A stretch of DNA of 34,345 bases from assembly GCA_017441205.1 (NCBI GenBank), contig JAFRYG010000121.1, forward strand, positions 1 through 34,345. The letters run 5' to 3'. The position numbers and the translations under genes were made by a program. The notes beneath the pieces were generated by a model. That model was not told the DNA's origin. It made no database searches and saw only the letters and a program-made list of their open reading frames with translations. Position 1 is the first letter of the stretch, and each line of letters opens with the position of its first letter. The stretch comes from Pseudomonadota bacterium (GTDB taxonomy: Bacteria > Myxococcota_A > Bradymonadia > UBA4248). Below, one piece after another: positions 24,919-33,600 of this stretch.

Positions 24919-27900
24919 TCAAATACACCTCCCCGACCCGATGCAAATCTGAGACTGCCTGCATTTACTCTCGCCGCAGCTGCACCCCTCCTCCAGATTG
25001 CAGCGCCACGCAATGGCTGTGTCACACCAGTACTGTTCTCGTATATCACAGGGGATGATATGCTTTCCGCATGAACATATTGCCTTACCTGTTTTCTCGT
25101 CCTTTGCTGATTCCCCATAGTCCAGTTCAATCGGATGATCAGGATCAATGAGATTCCAGCCATTTACGAAAACATCAGCGGCACTCATTACTCCGTTTTT
25201 AAGCGTTGTTTCAATCAAATCACAATACATTAAAGATTCCAGAATGGGATCTCCCGGTGCATTCTGGTGCGCAAAACAATCTTTATATTCATATCCTGAA
25301 AAATGGTTTTCATTGGCATGTTCTGTTTCTTCATTTTTTTCTATACGGTAAACCAAATAATTATCATCATATCGTTTAAGGTAATAGCTGTTTTGTTTTT
25401 CAATTTTACTTCTTCGGACAATCTGATCATTCACACATGCGCTATCATTAATATTATTAATGATTTTATTATTACACATACACTGATTGGATTTACAATA
25501 AGTATCCTGCGGGCACGTTTTTTCACCGCAAGCGCAGCCGTCTGAGTTTTTACAAATCTGTTTATCGCGAATACACAGATAACCATCTCTCAGAAGCTCA
25601 TTCCCGCAGGAACATGCAGCACTATCACAAACTACAATACCTTTATCACAGCGATATCCATCCTTAAGCGGTTCTTCACCGCACATACACTGGCCGGATA
25701 TACAGCTTGTGTTCTGTAAACACCTCTGTTCGCCGCATCCATCACAACCATCTGCATTTTTACAAACCAGACGATGATGAATACATTCATAACCAGGTTT
25801 TAACAGTTCATTTCCGCACATGCATTGTCCGGATTCACAATATGTTTTTTCCGGGCAGGTAATCTCCCCACAAACACATCCGTTTTCCGACAAACATATC
25901 TGACGTCCCATACTGCATGCATAATCGCTGTTTAACGGTTGATTGCCGCACATACATGACGGACTGTCACAAATCTGATAATTGCTGCTGCAGCGATACC
26001 CCTCTCTGAGCGGTTCGTCGCCGCACATGCACTGACCGGATGCACAATACGTCCCCTGCGGACATTTATGTTCGCCGCAGACACAGCCTTCATCATGCCT
26101 GCAATACCAATAGTAACGATAATTCCGATAGTAATCGCACTGATATCGATCCGCAGGCGCTTCGTATGGGTAATGCATTCCCTGGCAATACAGAGCTGTC
26201 CCCAGGTTATCGGCCGATTTAAACCCATCAAAAGGTGAACACTGACCATCCTGACATAAATCGCCGAGACGACATGTATTTTCTCCGCATGCACAATTCT
26301 GCTCATCACAGATCCAGCGGCTGCTCATTGTATCCACCATCCCCCTGGCCAGTTCATGTACGAGCAAACTGTAAACCTTCGTATCTTCAGAGGAAGCGAC
26401 CCTTTCGATACCATGTATATGGTGCGGAAAACCATCCAGGTAGAAAGGATCAGGCCTGCTGCACCCACTATTTCTATGACATTCTTTTGATATATCAACA
26501 TTATAACCCTCATTACAGCAAAATTGAGTGAGTTTTGAAAATGTATAATCATCACAATCCTCACATACTACAATTTTAGGTTCATTGACAGTCAAAGAAT
26601 TACAACCAGGAGCATGATAAAGAAGATCTTCTTCAGCTATGACGCGCAAATCTCCAAGACGTATTTCATGCGCACTATCTGTATCAGGCTCATTGCATCC
26701 ACAACCTTCCCCATCGTAATCAGAATCTTCAGATTCATCCTTTTCTTCATCCCACTTAAGAATATTATCTTCGCACCATACATCTTTATAATGTTTGACA
26801 GATTTGATATCAGCTTTCTCACTGCCGCAGAAACAGCCATCCGGATTGCATACAGAATGATAAAGACATTTTTCATTCTTGCCGGTCTTTTCGTTAAAGC
26901 AATCACAACCAGCTTCCTCATCGCAGACCAATCCACCGCCGCTGCAATAATACTGTTCCCGGTGTTTTAAAGAAATTATTTTGGAGTTACAGAAACATTG
27001 TCCGTTGACACATGATGAACCATGGACACATCGTTCATTTCCGCATTTACAGCCATCTTTTTTGATGCATGTAATATCCTTGTCCCTGCATTCATAATCA
27101 GATATGGCATCCTCATCCACCCATTCCGCAAAGGAATGATTACAGAACTGTTTGCCGTTGCGGCACTCTGTATCCTTAAGGATCAGATGATCCCCGCACA
27201 AACACCCTTCGGAGGAATTACAGATAAGCGATCCATCAAAAATACTTTCCTCACATCTGTATTTTTTCAAATCCTTCATTCCAGATACATCGGTATCGCC
27301 GCACATTTGATGAATGCCGCCTTTGGCTGGCTCATATTTATCATAATTATATATATTTGTAGCCAGCGTCAGTTTTTTCCTCGATGCACGTTCAAAATAG
27401 TAACAATATTTCTGAAATTTACTGCAGGCGAGTTCATAATTTTCATCATTGTCGTAATACCATTCAAACGCAGATATTATTTCATAAACTTTTGGATATT
27501 TACTGGCATAATCGTCACGATAAGGATAATCCTGAAGTATTTCAAGTCCATCCAAATGATTTTTAAATCTCTTCGTCTTGATTGGATCAAACTTTTCAAT
27601 CCCATTTTGAACTATACATTTTCCAAAACCGACTTTTTTTTGATTACAAATACAATCTTCGCTCAGGCAAACCCATGCATGCTGCTGATTGTATCTGTCG
27701 TAAGCAAGGATATATCCGGAAGGAACGACCGGTATTTCCGGGATATCATTATCAAAAGAGTTCCGGCGATTACCAAAATATCCCCATTTGGGATATTTCA
27801 GCGTCGGACGGCAATCCTTATTCTGCGAATCACACTCAATATCTCTTTTACAACCGTATTTAGACAAACATAGAAAATGACTATTATCAATACATGTCCA

Positions 27901-28347
27901 GCCATCCATGAGATTCGGCGTCAAGCTCACTTCACCGCAAAAACAGCGTCCATCCCTCTGTTCCATTCCTTCCCTGCATTCTCCGGGTTTTCCCGCAACG
28001 ACTGCATCCGGATGGCTCTCCAGGGGAACATCATTAAAAATACTCCGGGGAGAAAAAACATCTTCCTCTTCTTCCCCGGATTTGCCATTCTCATTGACTT
28101 CATTTGATGGTTCCGGCGACACAAATCCAATATCGACAGGTTTTACGGGCTGTGCCTGGACTGGTTCCTGTTTTGGTTCGTTCATCTCAGAACGATTTAT
28201 TTCTTTGATATCAGTATCTTCCGCATGGGATATGTTCTCCGGCGGTTTAACAGCCTCATCCTTATTCTCATTATCAGTCAATCCCTGCGGATTTACACAA
28301 CCAGAAAGCCCGAACGCAATCAACAGCAACGCGTACAGAATTCTCAT
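24919..28347 (-). CDS. Large Cys-rich lipoprotein (1142 residues)
   Basis: A lipoprotein signal peptide is clear (RILYALLLIAFGLSGC, lipobox LSGC at 14-17) after ATG 28347 with GGAA upstream. About 100 residues of acidic/Pro-rich linker precede a body with very many cysteines. The C-terminal third repeats a unit of about 30 residues: CG...CP..TYC.SGQCMCG.E.L..GY.C......C....GC.CGE. The pattern is EGF-like or dickkopf-like and disulfide-rich, fitting an extracytoplasmic binding protein. No catalytic motif is seen. The gene looks more A/T-rich than its neighbours by eye, with many AAA, ATA and TAT codons, so horizontal acquisition is possible. It has no family name that I recognise. Confidence 0.8.
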   Translation of the reverse strand: MRILYALLLIAFGLSGCVNPQGLTDNENKDEAVKPPENISHAEDTDIKEINRSEMNEPKQEPVQAQPVKPVDIGFVSPEPSNEVNENGKSGEEEEDVFSPRSIFNDVPLESHPDAVVAGKPGECREGMEQRDGRCFCGEVSLTPNLMDGWTCIDNSHFLCLSKYGCKRDIECDSQNKDCRPTLKYPKWGYFGNRRNSFDNDIPEIPVVPSGYILAYDRYNQQHAWVCLSEDCICNQKKVGFGKCIVQNGIEKFDPIKTKRFKNHLDGLEILQDYPYRDDYASKYPKVYEIISAFEWYYDNDENYELACSKFQKYCYYFERASRKKLTLATNIYNYDKYEPAKGGIHQMCGDTDVSGMKDLKKYRCEESIFDGSLICNSSEGCLCGDHLILKDTECRNGKQFCNHSFAEWVDEDAISDYECRDKDITCIKKDGCKCGNERCVHGSSCVNGQCFCNSKIISLKHREQYYCSGGGLVCDEEAGCDCFNEKTGKNEKCLYHSVCNPDGCFCGSEKADIKSVKHYKDVWCEDNILKWDEEKDESEDSDYDGEGCGCNEPDTDSAHEIRLGDLRVIAEEDLLYHAPGCNSLTVNEPKIVVCEDCDDYTFSKLTQFCCNEGYNVDISKECHRNSGCSRPDPFYLDGFPHHIHGIERVASSEDTKVYSLLVHELARGMVDTMSSRWICDEQNCACGENTCRLGDLCQDGQCSPFDGFKSADNLGTALYCQGMHYPYEAPADRYQCDYYRNYRYYWYCRHDEGCVCGEHKCPQGTYCASGQCMCGDEPLREGYRCSSNYQICDSPSCMCGNQPLNSDYACSMGRQICLSENGCVCGEITCPEKTYCESGQCMCGNELLKPGYECIHHRLVCKNADGCDGCGEQRCLQNTSCISGQCMCGEEPLKDGYRCDKGIVVCDSAACSCGNELLRDGYLCIRDKQICKNSDGCACGEKTCPQDTYCKSNQCMCNNKIINNINDSACVNDQIVRRSKIEKQNSYYLKRYDDNYLVYRIEKNEETEHANENHFSGYEYKDCFAHQNAPGDPILESLMYCDLIETTLKNGVMSAADVFVNGWNLIDPDHPIELDYGESAKDEKTGKAICSCGKHIIPCDIREQYWCDTAIAWRCNLEEGCSCGESKCRQSQICIGSGRCI

Positions 28348-28538
28348 AGATATTTTTCCTTTATATATTCATTTGACGTCATATCACTGAAATGAGAAAA
28401 AAATCGTCGATCCCTGATTTGCAGGGAAACATACTGATTCATTTTTATGAGTGCCCGGACTCTTCCGCACGCCTGAAACGATGCAATTTCCCCGTATACA
28501 TGTCAATGATTGCCGACGTTACAGTCCCCAATAATAAA

Positions 28539-28566
28539 CCGCCTGCGTATCGCAGACAGCAGGCGG
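28539..28566 (-). repeat. Bulged hairpin element, copy 8 (degenerate)
   Basis: The minus strand reads CCGCCTGC-TGT-CTGCG-ATA-C-GCAGGCGG. The outer eight-base stem is perfect; the inner TAT has become TGT. Confidence 0.55.
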
Positions 28567-28608
28567 GCGGCGGCGCATTTTGCGCAGCCAAAAAAGCCGC
28601 CGATGGGA

Positions 28609-28634
28609 GCCGTATGCGCCGGAGGCGCATAGGC
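28609..28634 (-). repeat. Bulged hairpin element, copy 9
   Basis: The minus strand reads GCC-TATGCGCC-TCC-GGCGCATA-C-GGC. The inner stem is long and the outer stem short. It lies 18 bp after the stop of the 585-residue lipoprotein gene, with no T run. Confidence 0.75.
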
Positions 28635-28651
28635 GAACCCCCATTTATATA

Positions 28652-30409
28652 TTATTTCCTGGTGGCAACACCGGATTCACAGACGTAGCAGCTGCCATCC
28701 GGATTGCATACTTTGCTCGAAAGTGCGCGCCCCAGTACATTTCCATCCGATCCCACCAGACAGGCCTCAATTGCATCATCCGCATAGCAAACGGGATCCA
28801 ATGAAGCCGAACAGGCCGGATATACGCAGCGATTTTCGACACAGCGACCGCCTTCGAGTGCACAGTTTTTCACCTGTGCCGATCCGCTGCTGCTGCACGA
28901 ATAAAGCTCATCGCCAAAGCAGATTTCGGTGCCTTCGACGAATGAAAGTTCGCCGGAAACATCATCCGGAACGCAAAGATTCAGCAGGTAGGACTCGTAT
29001 GCCTCGGCGTAGCTGCATTCGGCATATCCGGCTTTTTCGCAGGTCTTGCGGCAATCGGCATATCCCTTGTACATGCTGCAGAGTTTAGAACTCTCCGAAC
29101 AATCTGATTCGACAACAATATCATACCACAGATCACAGTATTTCAGGACCGAACCGCTGCAGGTTCCCGAATCCGTCAAATCGCCGCAGGACTGTGCATC
29201 AGCCGGTATACCAAGGCACATATCCATATCGGGATAATACTGGTAATCCATCACACATTTGCCGGCGACTACCGTTCCGTCTTCCTTTTCGTACGCACCG
29301 CAGTCTGTATTTTTCAGCGAAAACTCGCCGGTTTCCTCATTCTGCACACAGCTGACCAGCGTATTGTCGAGGCAATGCCGCTGTCCGCGCGAAATATAGG
29401 CAAAGCCGCCATCGATCGGCTTACACTGAAGCACGCCGCCGCTGGCAGAACACTTCAGCTCATCGACATTGCCTTCGGCACAGACGTCCACGCACACGCC
29501 CGAAGCCCCATGACAAATCTGATTATCGGCACAGTCCGTACGTACGACGGCACCGTTCGCACAACTGACGCTGACCTTGTCCGATTCACATATCGCAGCC
29601 TCAGACTGAAGAATATTATGACCATCGACGGCAATACAGCGCGAAACATTATTTCCGGTGCAAGCAAAAGCCTTGTCATCGGCAGCATCGCATGACGGAT
29701 AGCACTTTGCCTGACCTGCATGATTCACGCATTGTTCGTTGAGCACTGAACAATCCTGAACTTCCGGGCGCGGCGTTTCGTAGGCATCGTTGCACCAGAG
29801 CCGGTGATTTCCAACACATGTGCCGGACGCTGAAAACACATCGCTGCACGCATCGGGCACAGCACAGCCGACATGTCCGTTTCCAAAGACTTCGCACGTG
29901 GTGTCAAATCCAACTTCTTCAGCGCATGTTTTGGACAATACCCCACCTTCCGTATCGACATATTCAATGCTTTTGCCATCCAGACTGCACTGGCTCTTCA
30001 CAATGCCGGAATACGTCTTCTGGGGAACGGGAGGTTCCGGTTCGGTTTTGCCGCCCGGATTGGGCTTTGGAATACATGATCCCTTTAAGCAGTATGCATC
30101 AGTGCCGCAAGTCTGATAATGCCACAAGTTGTCAGGACCGCATTGCTTCATGATATTATTGTTCGTACATTCCCTGGCTCCGGCTACACATACTGCAGTT
30201 GAAGACTCTATGCACTGAATGGCACCATCCAGGTAGCCGCATGTTCTGTCAATGCACGATTTTGGTGTCCATTTTCCATCCTTGCAAATCATCATGGACA
30301 TACCATCTTTGCTGCAATATGCCATATCTCGCGATGAACATTCATCCTCAACGCATCCGGCAGCAAAAACACCCAAAACACACATCAGATACAGACATTT
30401 TTTAATCAT
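28652..30409 (-). CDS. Cys-rich lipoprotein (585 residues)
   Basis: From ATG 30409 (GGAGGA seven bases upstream) the product begins with a lipoprotein signal peptide (IKKCLYLMCVLGVFAAGC). The frame is open upstream to 30682, but that part runs through hairpins and has no signal sequence. The body carries about 60 cysteines in short CxxDGxW-type and C.....C units such as MMICKDGKWTPKSCIDRTC and QCGPDNLWHYQTC, a pattern common in myxobacterial surface lipoproteins of unknown function. It follows the same strand as the 1142-residue lipoprotein gene and shares its style but not its repeat. No enzymatic motif is seen. Confidence 0.82.
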   Translation of the reverse strand: MIKKCLYLMCVLGVFAAGCVEDECSSRDMAYCSKDGMSMMICKDGKWTPKSCIDRTCGYLDGAIQCIESSTAVCVAGARECTNNNIMKQCGPDNLWHYQTCGTDAYCLKGSCIPKPNPGGKTEPEPPVPQKTYSGIVKSQCSLDGKSIEYVDTEGGVLSKTCAEEVGFDTTCEVFGNGHVGCAVPDACSDVFSASGTCVGNHRLWCNDAYETPRPEVQDCSVLNEQCVNHAGQAKCYPSCDAADDKAFACTGNNVSRCIAVDGHNILQSEAAICESDKVSVSCANGAVVRTDCADNQICHGASGVCVDVCAEGNVDELKCSASGGVLQCKPIDGGFAYISRGQRHCLDNTLVSCVQNEETGEFSLKNTDCGAYEKEDGTVVAGKCVMDYQYYPDMDMCLGIPADAQSCGDLTDSGTCSGSVLKYCDLWYDIVVESDCSESSKLCSMYKGYADCRKTCEKAGYAECSYAEAYESYLLNLCVPDDVSGELSFVEGTEICFGDELYSCSSSGSAQVKNCALEGGRCVENRCVYPACSASLDPVCYADDAIEACLVGSDGNVLGRALSSKVCNPDGSCYVCESGVATRK

Positions 30410-30501
30410 CCGGGATTCCTCCGCTATGAGCCCATAATTGGACATGCATTCCATACCGGCAAAGGGAAATTCTGGCAAGCTATTGAGGCTTTTTTTTGCG
30501 A

Positions 30502-30531
30502 ACGGCCTTTGCGGTACCCGCATACGGCCGT
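30502..30531 (+). repeat. Bulged hairpin element, copy 10
   Basis: Reads ACGGCC-TTTGCGG-TAC-CCGCATA-C-GGCCGT. It shares the TTTG opposite CATA mismatch with copy 2, suggesting a subfamily. Confidence 0.72.
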
Positions 30532-30534
30532 CCT

Positions 30535-30564
30535 GCCGGGCTATGGCTGCGCCATACGCCCGGC
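30535..30564 (+). repeat. Bulged hairpin element, copy 11
   Basis: Reads GCCGGGC-TATGGC-TGC-GCCATA-C-GCCCGGC. It is a textbook member: perfect 7-bp outer and 6-bp inner stems with one unpaired C. It forms a pair with copy 10 between two divergent genes. Confidence 0.8.
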
Positions 30565-30592
30565 AATGCATCTTATTTTCACGGTTTTCCTG

Positions 30593-30619
30593 TTGAACAG
30601 AACGCGGTTGTGGTACACT
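30593..30619 (+). promoter_or_regulatory. Candidate promoter for the RRRFSWDD repeat gene
   Basis: TTGAAC and TACACT stand 15 bases apart, about 30 bp ahead of the start at 30650. The spacing is short for sigma-70, so the call is weak. Confidence 0.25.
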
Positions 30620-30649
30620 CATACGGCTTTTTTTTCCGGAGGTAAACAC

Positions 30650-33600
30650 ATGCCACTGATTCCAGATGCCGTTCGCTTTCACTTTGCACGCCAGGCTCCC
30701 TCACCGTGGAACTGGTACACCAAACCTGATTTTGCAGGCTGCGCCCTGAGCTGGAGCGCTCCCGAAGGCAACGTTGCCCTCTATATCGTCTTTCGGTGCA
30801 GCGAAAATCTTCCCTCTGACTGCTGCGAAGATCTGCTCGCCGGGCACTACGATGATATCGTCGAACGCATCGATATCTTTAAACCGATTACGCGGCTGGT
30901 CGATGACGAAATCCACGACAAGAACCGCTATCTCGTGCTTGCAAAGCTCGATAACGAAGATCTCGTCTGGATTCAGGATGTCGAAAGTACGCAGTTTACA
31001 GGCGCAGCCCCCGGTGAAACCTGGACGTACTGGTCCAATCCCTACGGTGATTCGCCTAAAATCAAAGATCCCTGCCGCCTGGATTATTCCACCATCCGCG
31101 TCGGAACTTTCTGTGGTTTCGAATGGGACTACCCTTCCCAATATCCGGATTTTGTCGGTTTTGATCTGATCGTGTGCGACGTTCCCTACAGCCCGCATAC
31201 GGGCGCAGAATCTGACATCGAAGCCTATCGTGCCGTTCTTTCCGGCAAACGCGGCATGACCTATTCTCTGGATCGCTTTGTCAACACTGTCATCGACAAC
31301 GAATCCTTTGCCAATCGATTCTGGTACTACGCCCTGCTGGTGCGCCTTCCGGATTCCGGACGCGTTCAGATTCCCCTTCGGCATATCTCTGAACCTTTCG
31401 AAAAAGGCAAACCGTTTCAATACCTCAAAGCCAGACCCAGCTGGGGCGAAGGCCGCGATCGCATGATGGCCGCATATGCACGCTGGAAAGCTCAGGACAA
31501 TGCTCCCAAACAGGCGCCAGCCATCGAAACGGCAGCCACACATCAGGAAGAACCTGCAGAATCCTGCGATCTCGAATTTTTCCAGCACGCCCCCACGCTT
31601 GAACTCGACAACTTTATTGCCAAGCCGAACATGATTGGCATTCAGTTCCGTGCCATGCTCACGGAAGGTACAAAAGTCTTTGCCATTCGTGCAACCCATC
31701 CGCTGGATCCCACATACTGCGCAGAAATCCTGAGAAAAGCGCAGGACGCTCCAAACGTCAGGGAGCCGGATTGTGACGTGTTTGCGTTCTGTCCCAACAA
31801 TGGCTACATGCTTCTCATCGACGACAACTGCCACGACAGATCGTGGTATGCATTCGCAACCTACGATGAAGACAGCGATCAATTTGTTGAGCTGACGCAC
31901 GTCAAAGACACGACCATCGATTTCCTGACCAATGCCAATGAAGCAGTCAGCTGGGGAAATACGCATCTCAAATTCGAGAATCACGTTCTGCATTGCTTCA
32001 AGCTGGAGGAAATATCCAAAAAGAATGTGCTCTCCCTCGAATTCGGCATCATTGACGAATCGGCCGTAACCAGCATCGAGCTCTATCGGTTTGATGAACC
32101 TCCCGTCCAGGACATGGATCATCTCGATGACTTTCATCTGTTTCAGCAAACCGGCGCCCCAAAACTCGGCGAACGCTTCGTCATTGATCACGTCTGTCCC
32201 GGCATTATCGATGATGTTTCAAACTGTGATGCAGTTCATTACTATGCTGCTGTCAGTGTCGACAAAAACCAGAACAGATTTCCGCTGTCCGTATTCAGCC
32301 AGGGAAATCAGGAACGCGAATCCTGGGAACGCCTGTCGGATATTTGCAGACAATCCCCTTCCCTGCCCCAGGATCTTCCCAACAGTATGGAAATCAAGTC
32401 GTTATCGGAATCTGATATTATATCAGCAGCAATTTCGGATATATCCGAAATTTCGGGTCCACGCGAACAGGTTCCAACAAATCATCCAGCAAGTACAGGC
32501 GATGATATCGAAACCGCAGGAACCAATATTCTGAACGTCGACAACCTGGGCGTTCACAAAAGAATATCAAAACGCAAATTCTCATGGGATGACGAATCGG
32601 ATTTGGACGATGTATCATCACAAACGGATGATGACTCCGAAACCAATATTTCCAACCGCGATAATCTCAATATTCACAACAGGATTTCGAAACGAACCTA
32701 TTCATCGGAAAAAGAGTCTGTCCGTACAGATGCCTCTGATGATATATCAGAAGACGAGACACACACACATATTGCAAATATCAGCAAGGATATTAACAGA
32801 AAGGTATCCGCCAAAAGCAGGTATTCGTGGGATGATGATATTTCCGCTGGTTCTTCTGATTCATCCAACAGCGAAAATGCAGGTACAAACGTCTTCAGCA
32901 TCGATCAATTCGGAATTCATAAAAGGATACCGACCCCCCTTCCCGATGACACAGAGCTGGCAGATGACAATGAATTCGAAGAAACCAATATAGCCAGCAT
33001 TCATGATCATAATGTTCATAAAAGGATATCGAAACGAAAATATTCGTGGGATGATGATATATCGGATTCAGAATCCAATACAGCGATGACCGGTGATGAA
33101 GAGGACTACGAAACCAATATCGTCAGAGTCAATCACCTGGGTTCCCGCAAACCCGCATCCTCATCCGTTGAGTCAGACAGCAGCCGATCTGTCAATGAAT
33201 CCAAGGATGTATTTGTCGTCGAGAAAAAATACGAAACCGTCGATGATGATATGAATTCCGATGACGAAGATAGTTCCGGTATTACGAAAATATATTCACG
33301 CCGGACTTTTTCGTGGGATGATGATGAACCGGAACGCAATGACAATCGTCAGGAATTGAGGAAAGAACGCGACAATTCTGATCAAAGTGAAAATCCAGGA
33401 GTGCCGCAGGATGACCATTCATCCGATGATAGTATTCATTTTGAAGAGAAACATATTTCTCCAAAAAACAGGGCGGATACACATACCCATAACCAACGCC
33501 CAAATGTCAGCGGCACAAGAAAAAGGTTTTCGTGGGATGACGAAGCTCTGAACGACAGTGAAACTGAACACAGGTCAGAGGAATTTCACAGAAGTCAGGA

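Larger units (their letters stand above)
28348..28651. other. Non-coding gap with a cluster of hairpins
   Basis: This is the 304-bp gap between two same-strand lipoprotein genes. The left part is the leader of the 1142-residue lipoprotein gene. The right part holds three hairpins in a row (28539-28566, 28569-28589 and 28609-28634), two of them members of the bulged family. The middle one reads GGC-g-GCGCA-TTT-TGCGC-a-GCC. No small gene is supported. Confidence 0.6.

Noticed and set aside
24753..25058. Plus-strand frame of 101 residues after the small lipoprotein
   Set aside because: It overlaps the lipoprotein end in another frame, passes through the hairpin at 24874 and into the antisense of the Cys-rich lipoprotein; no ribosome site.
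30410..30682. N-terminal extension of the 585-residue Cys-rich lipoprotein
   Set aside because: The extension crosses hairpin copies 10 and 11 and precedes the signal peptide; the start at 30409 has a GGAGGA site.
30701..32191. 496-residue open frame on the minus strand
   Set aside because: It lies entirely antisense to the 30650 plus-strand gene, which has an excellent ribosome site, stays open to the window end and has plausible protein composition. The antisense translation shows no domain or ribosome site.
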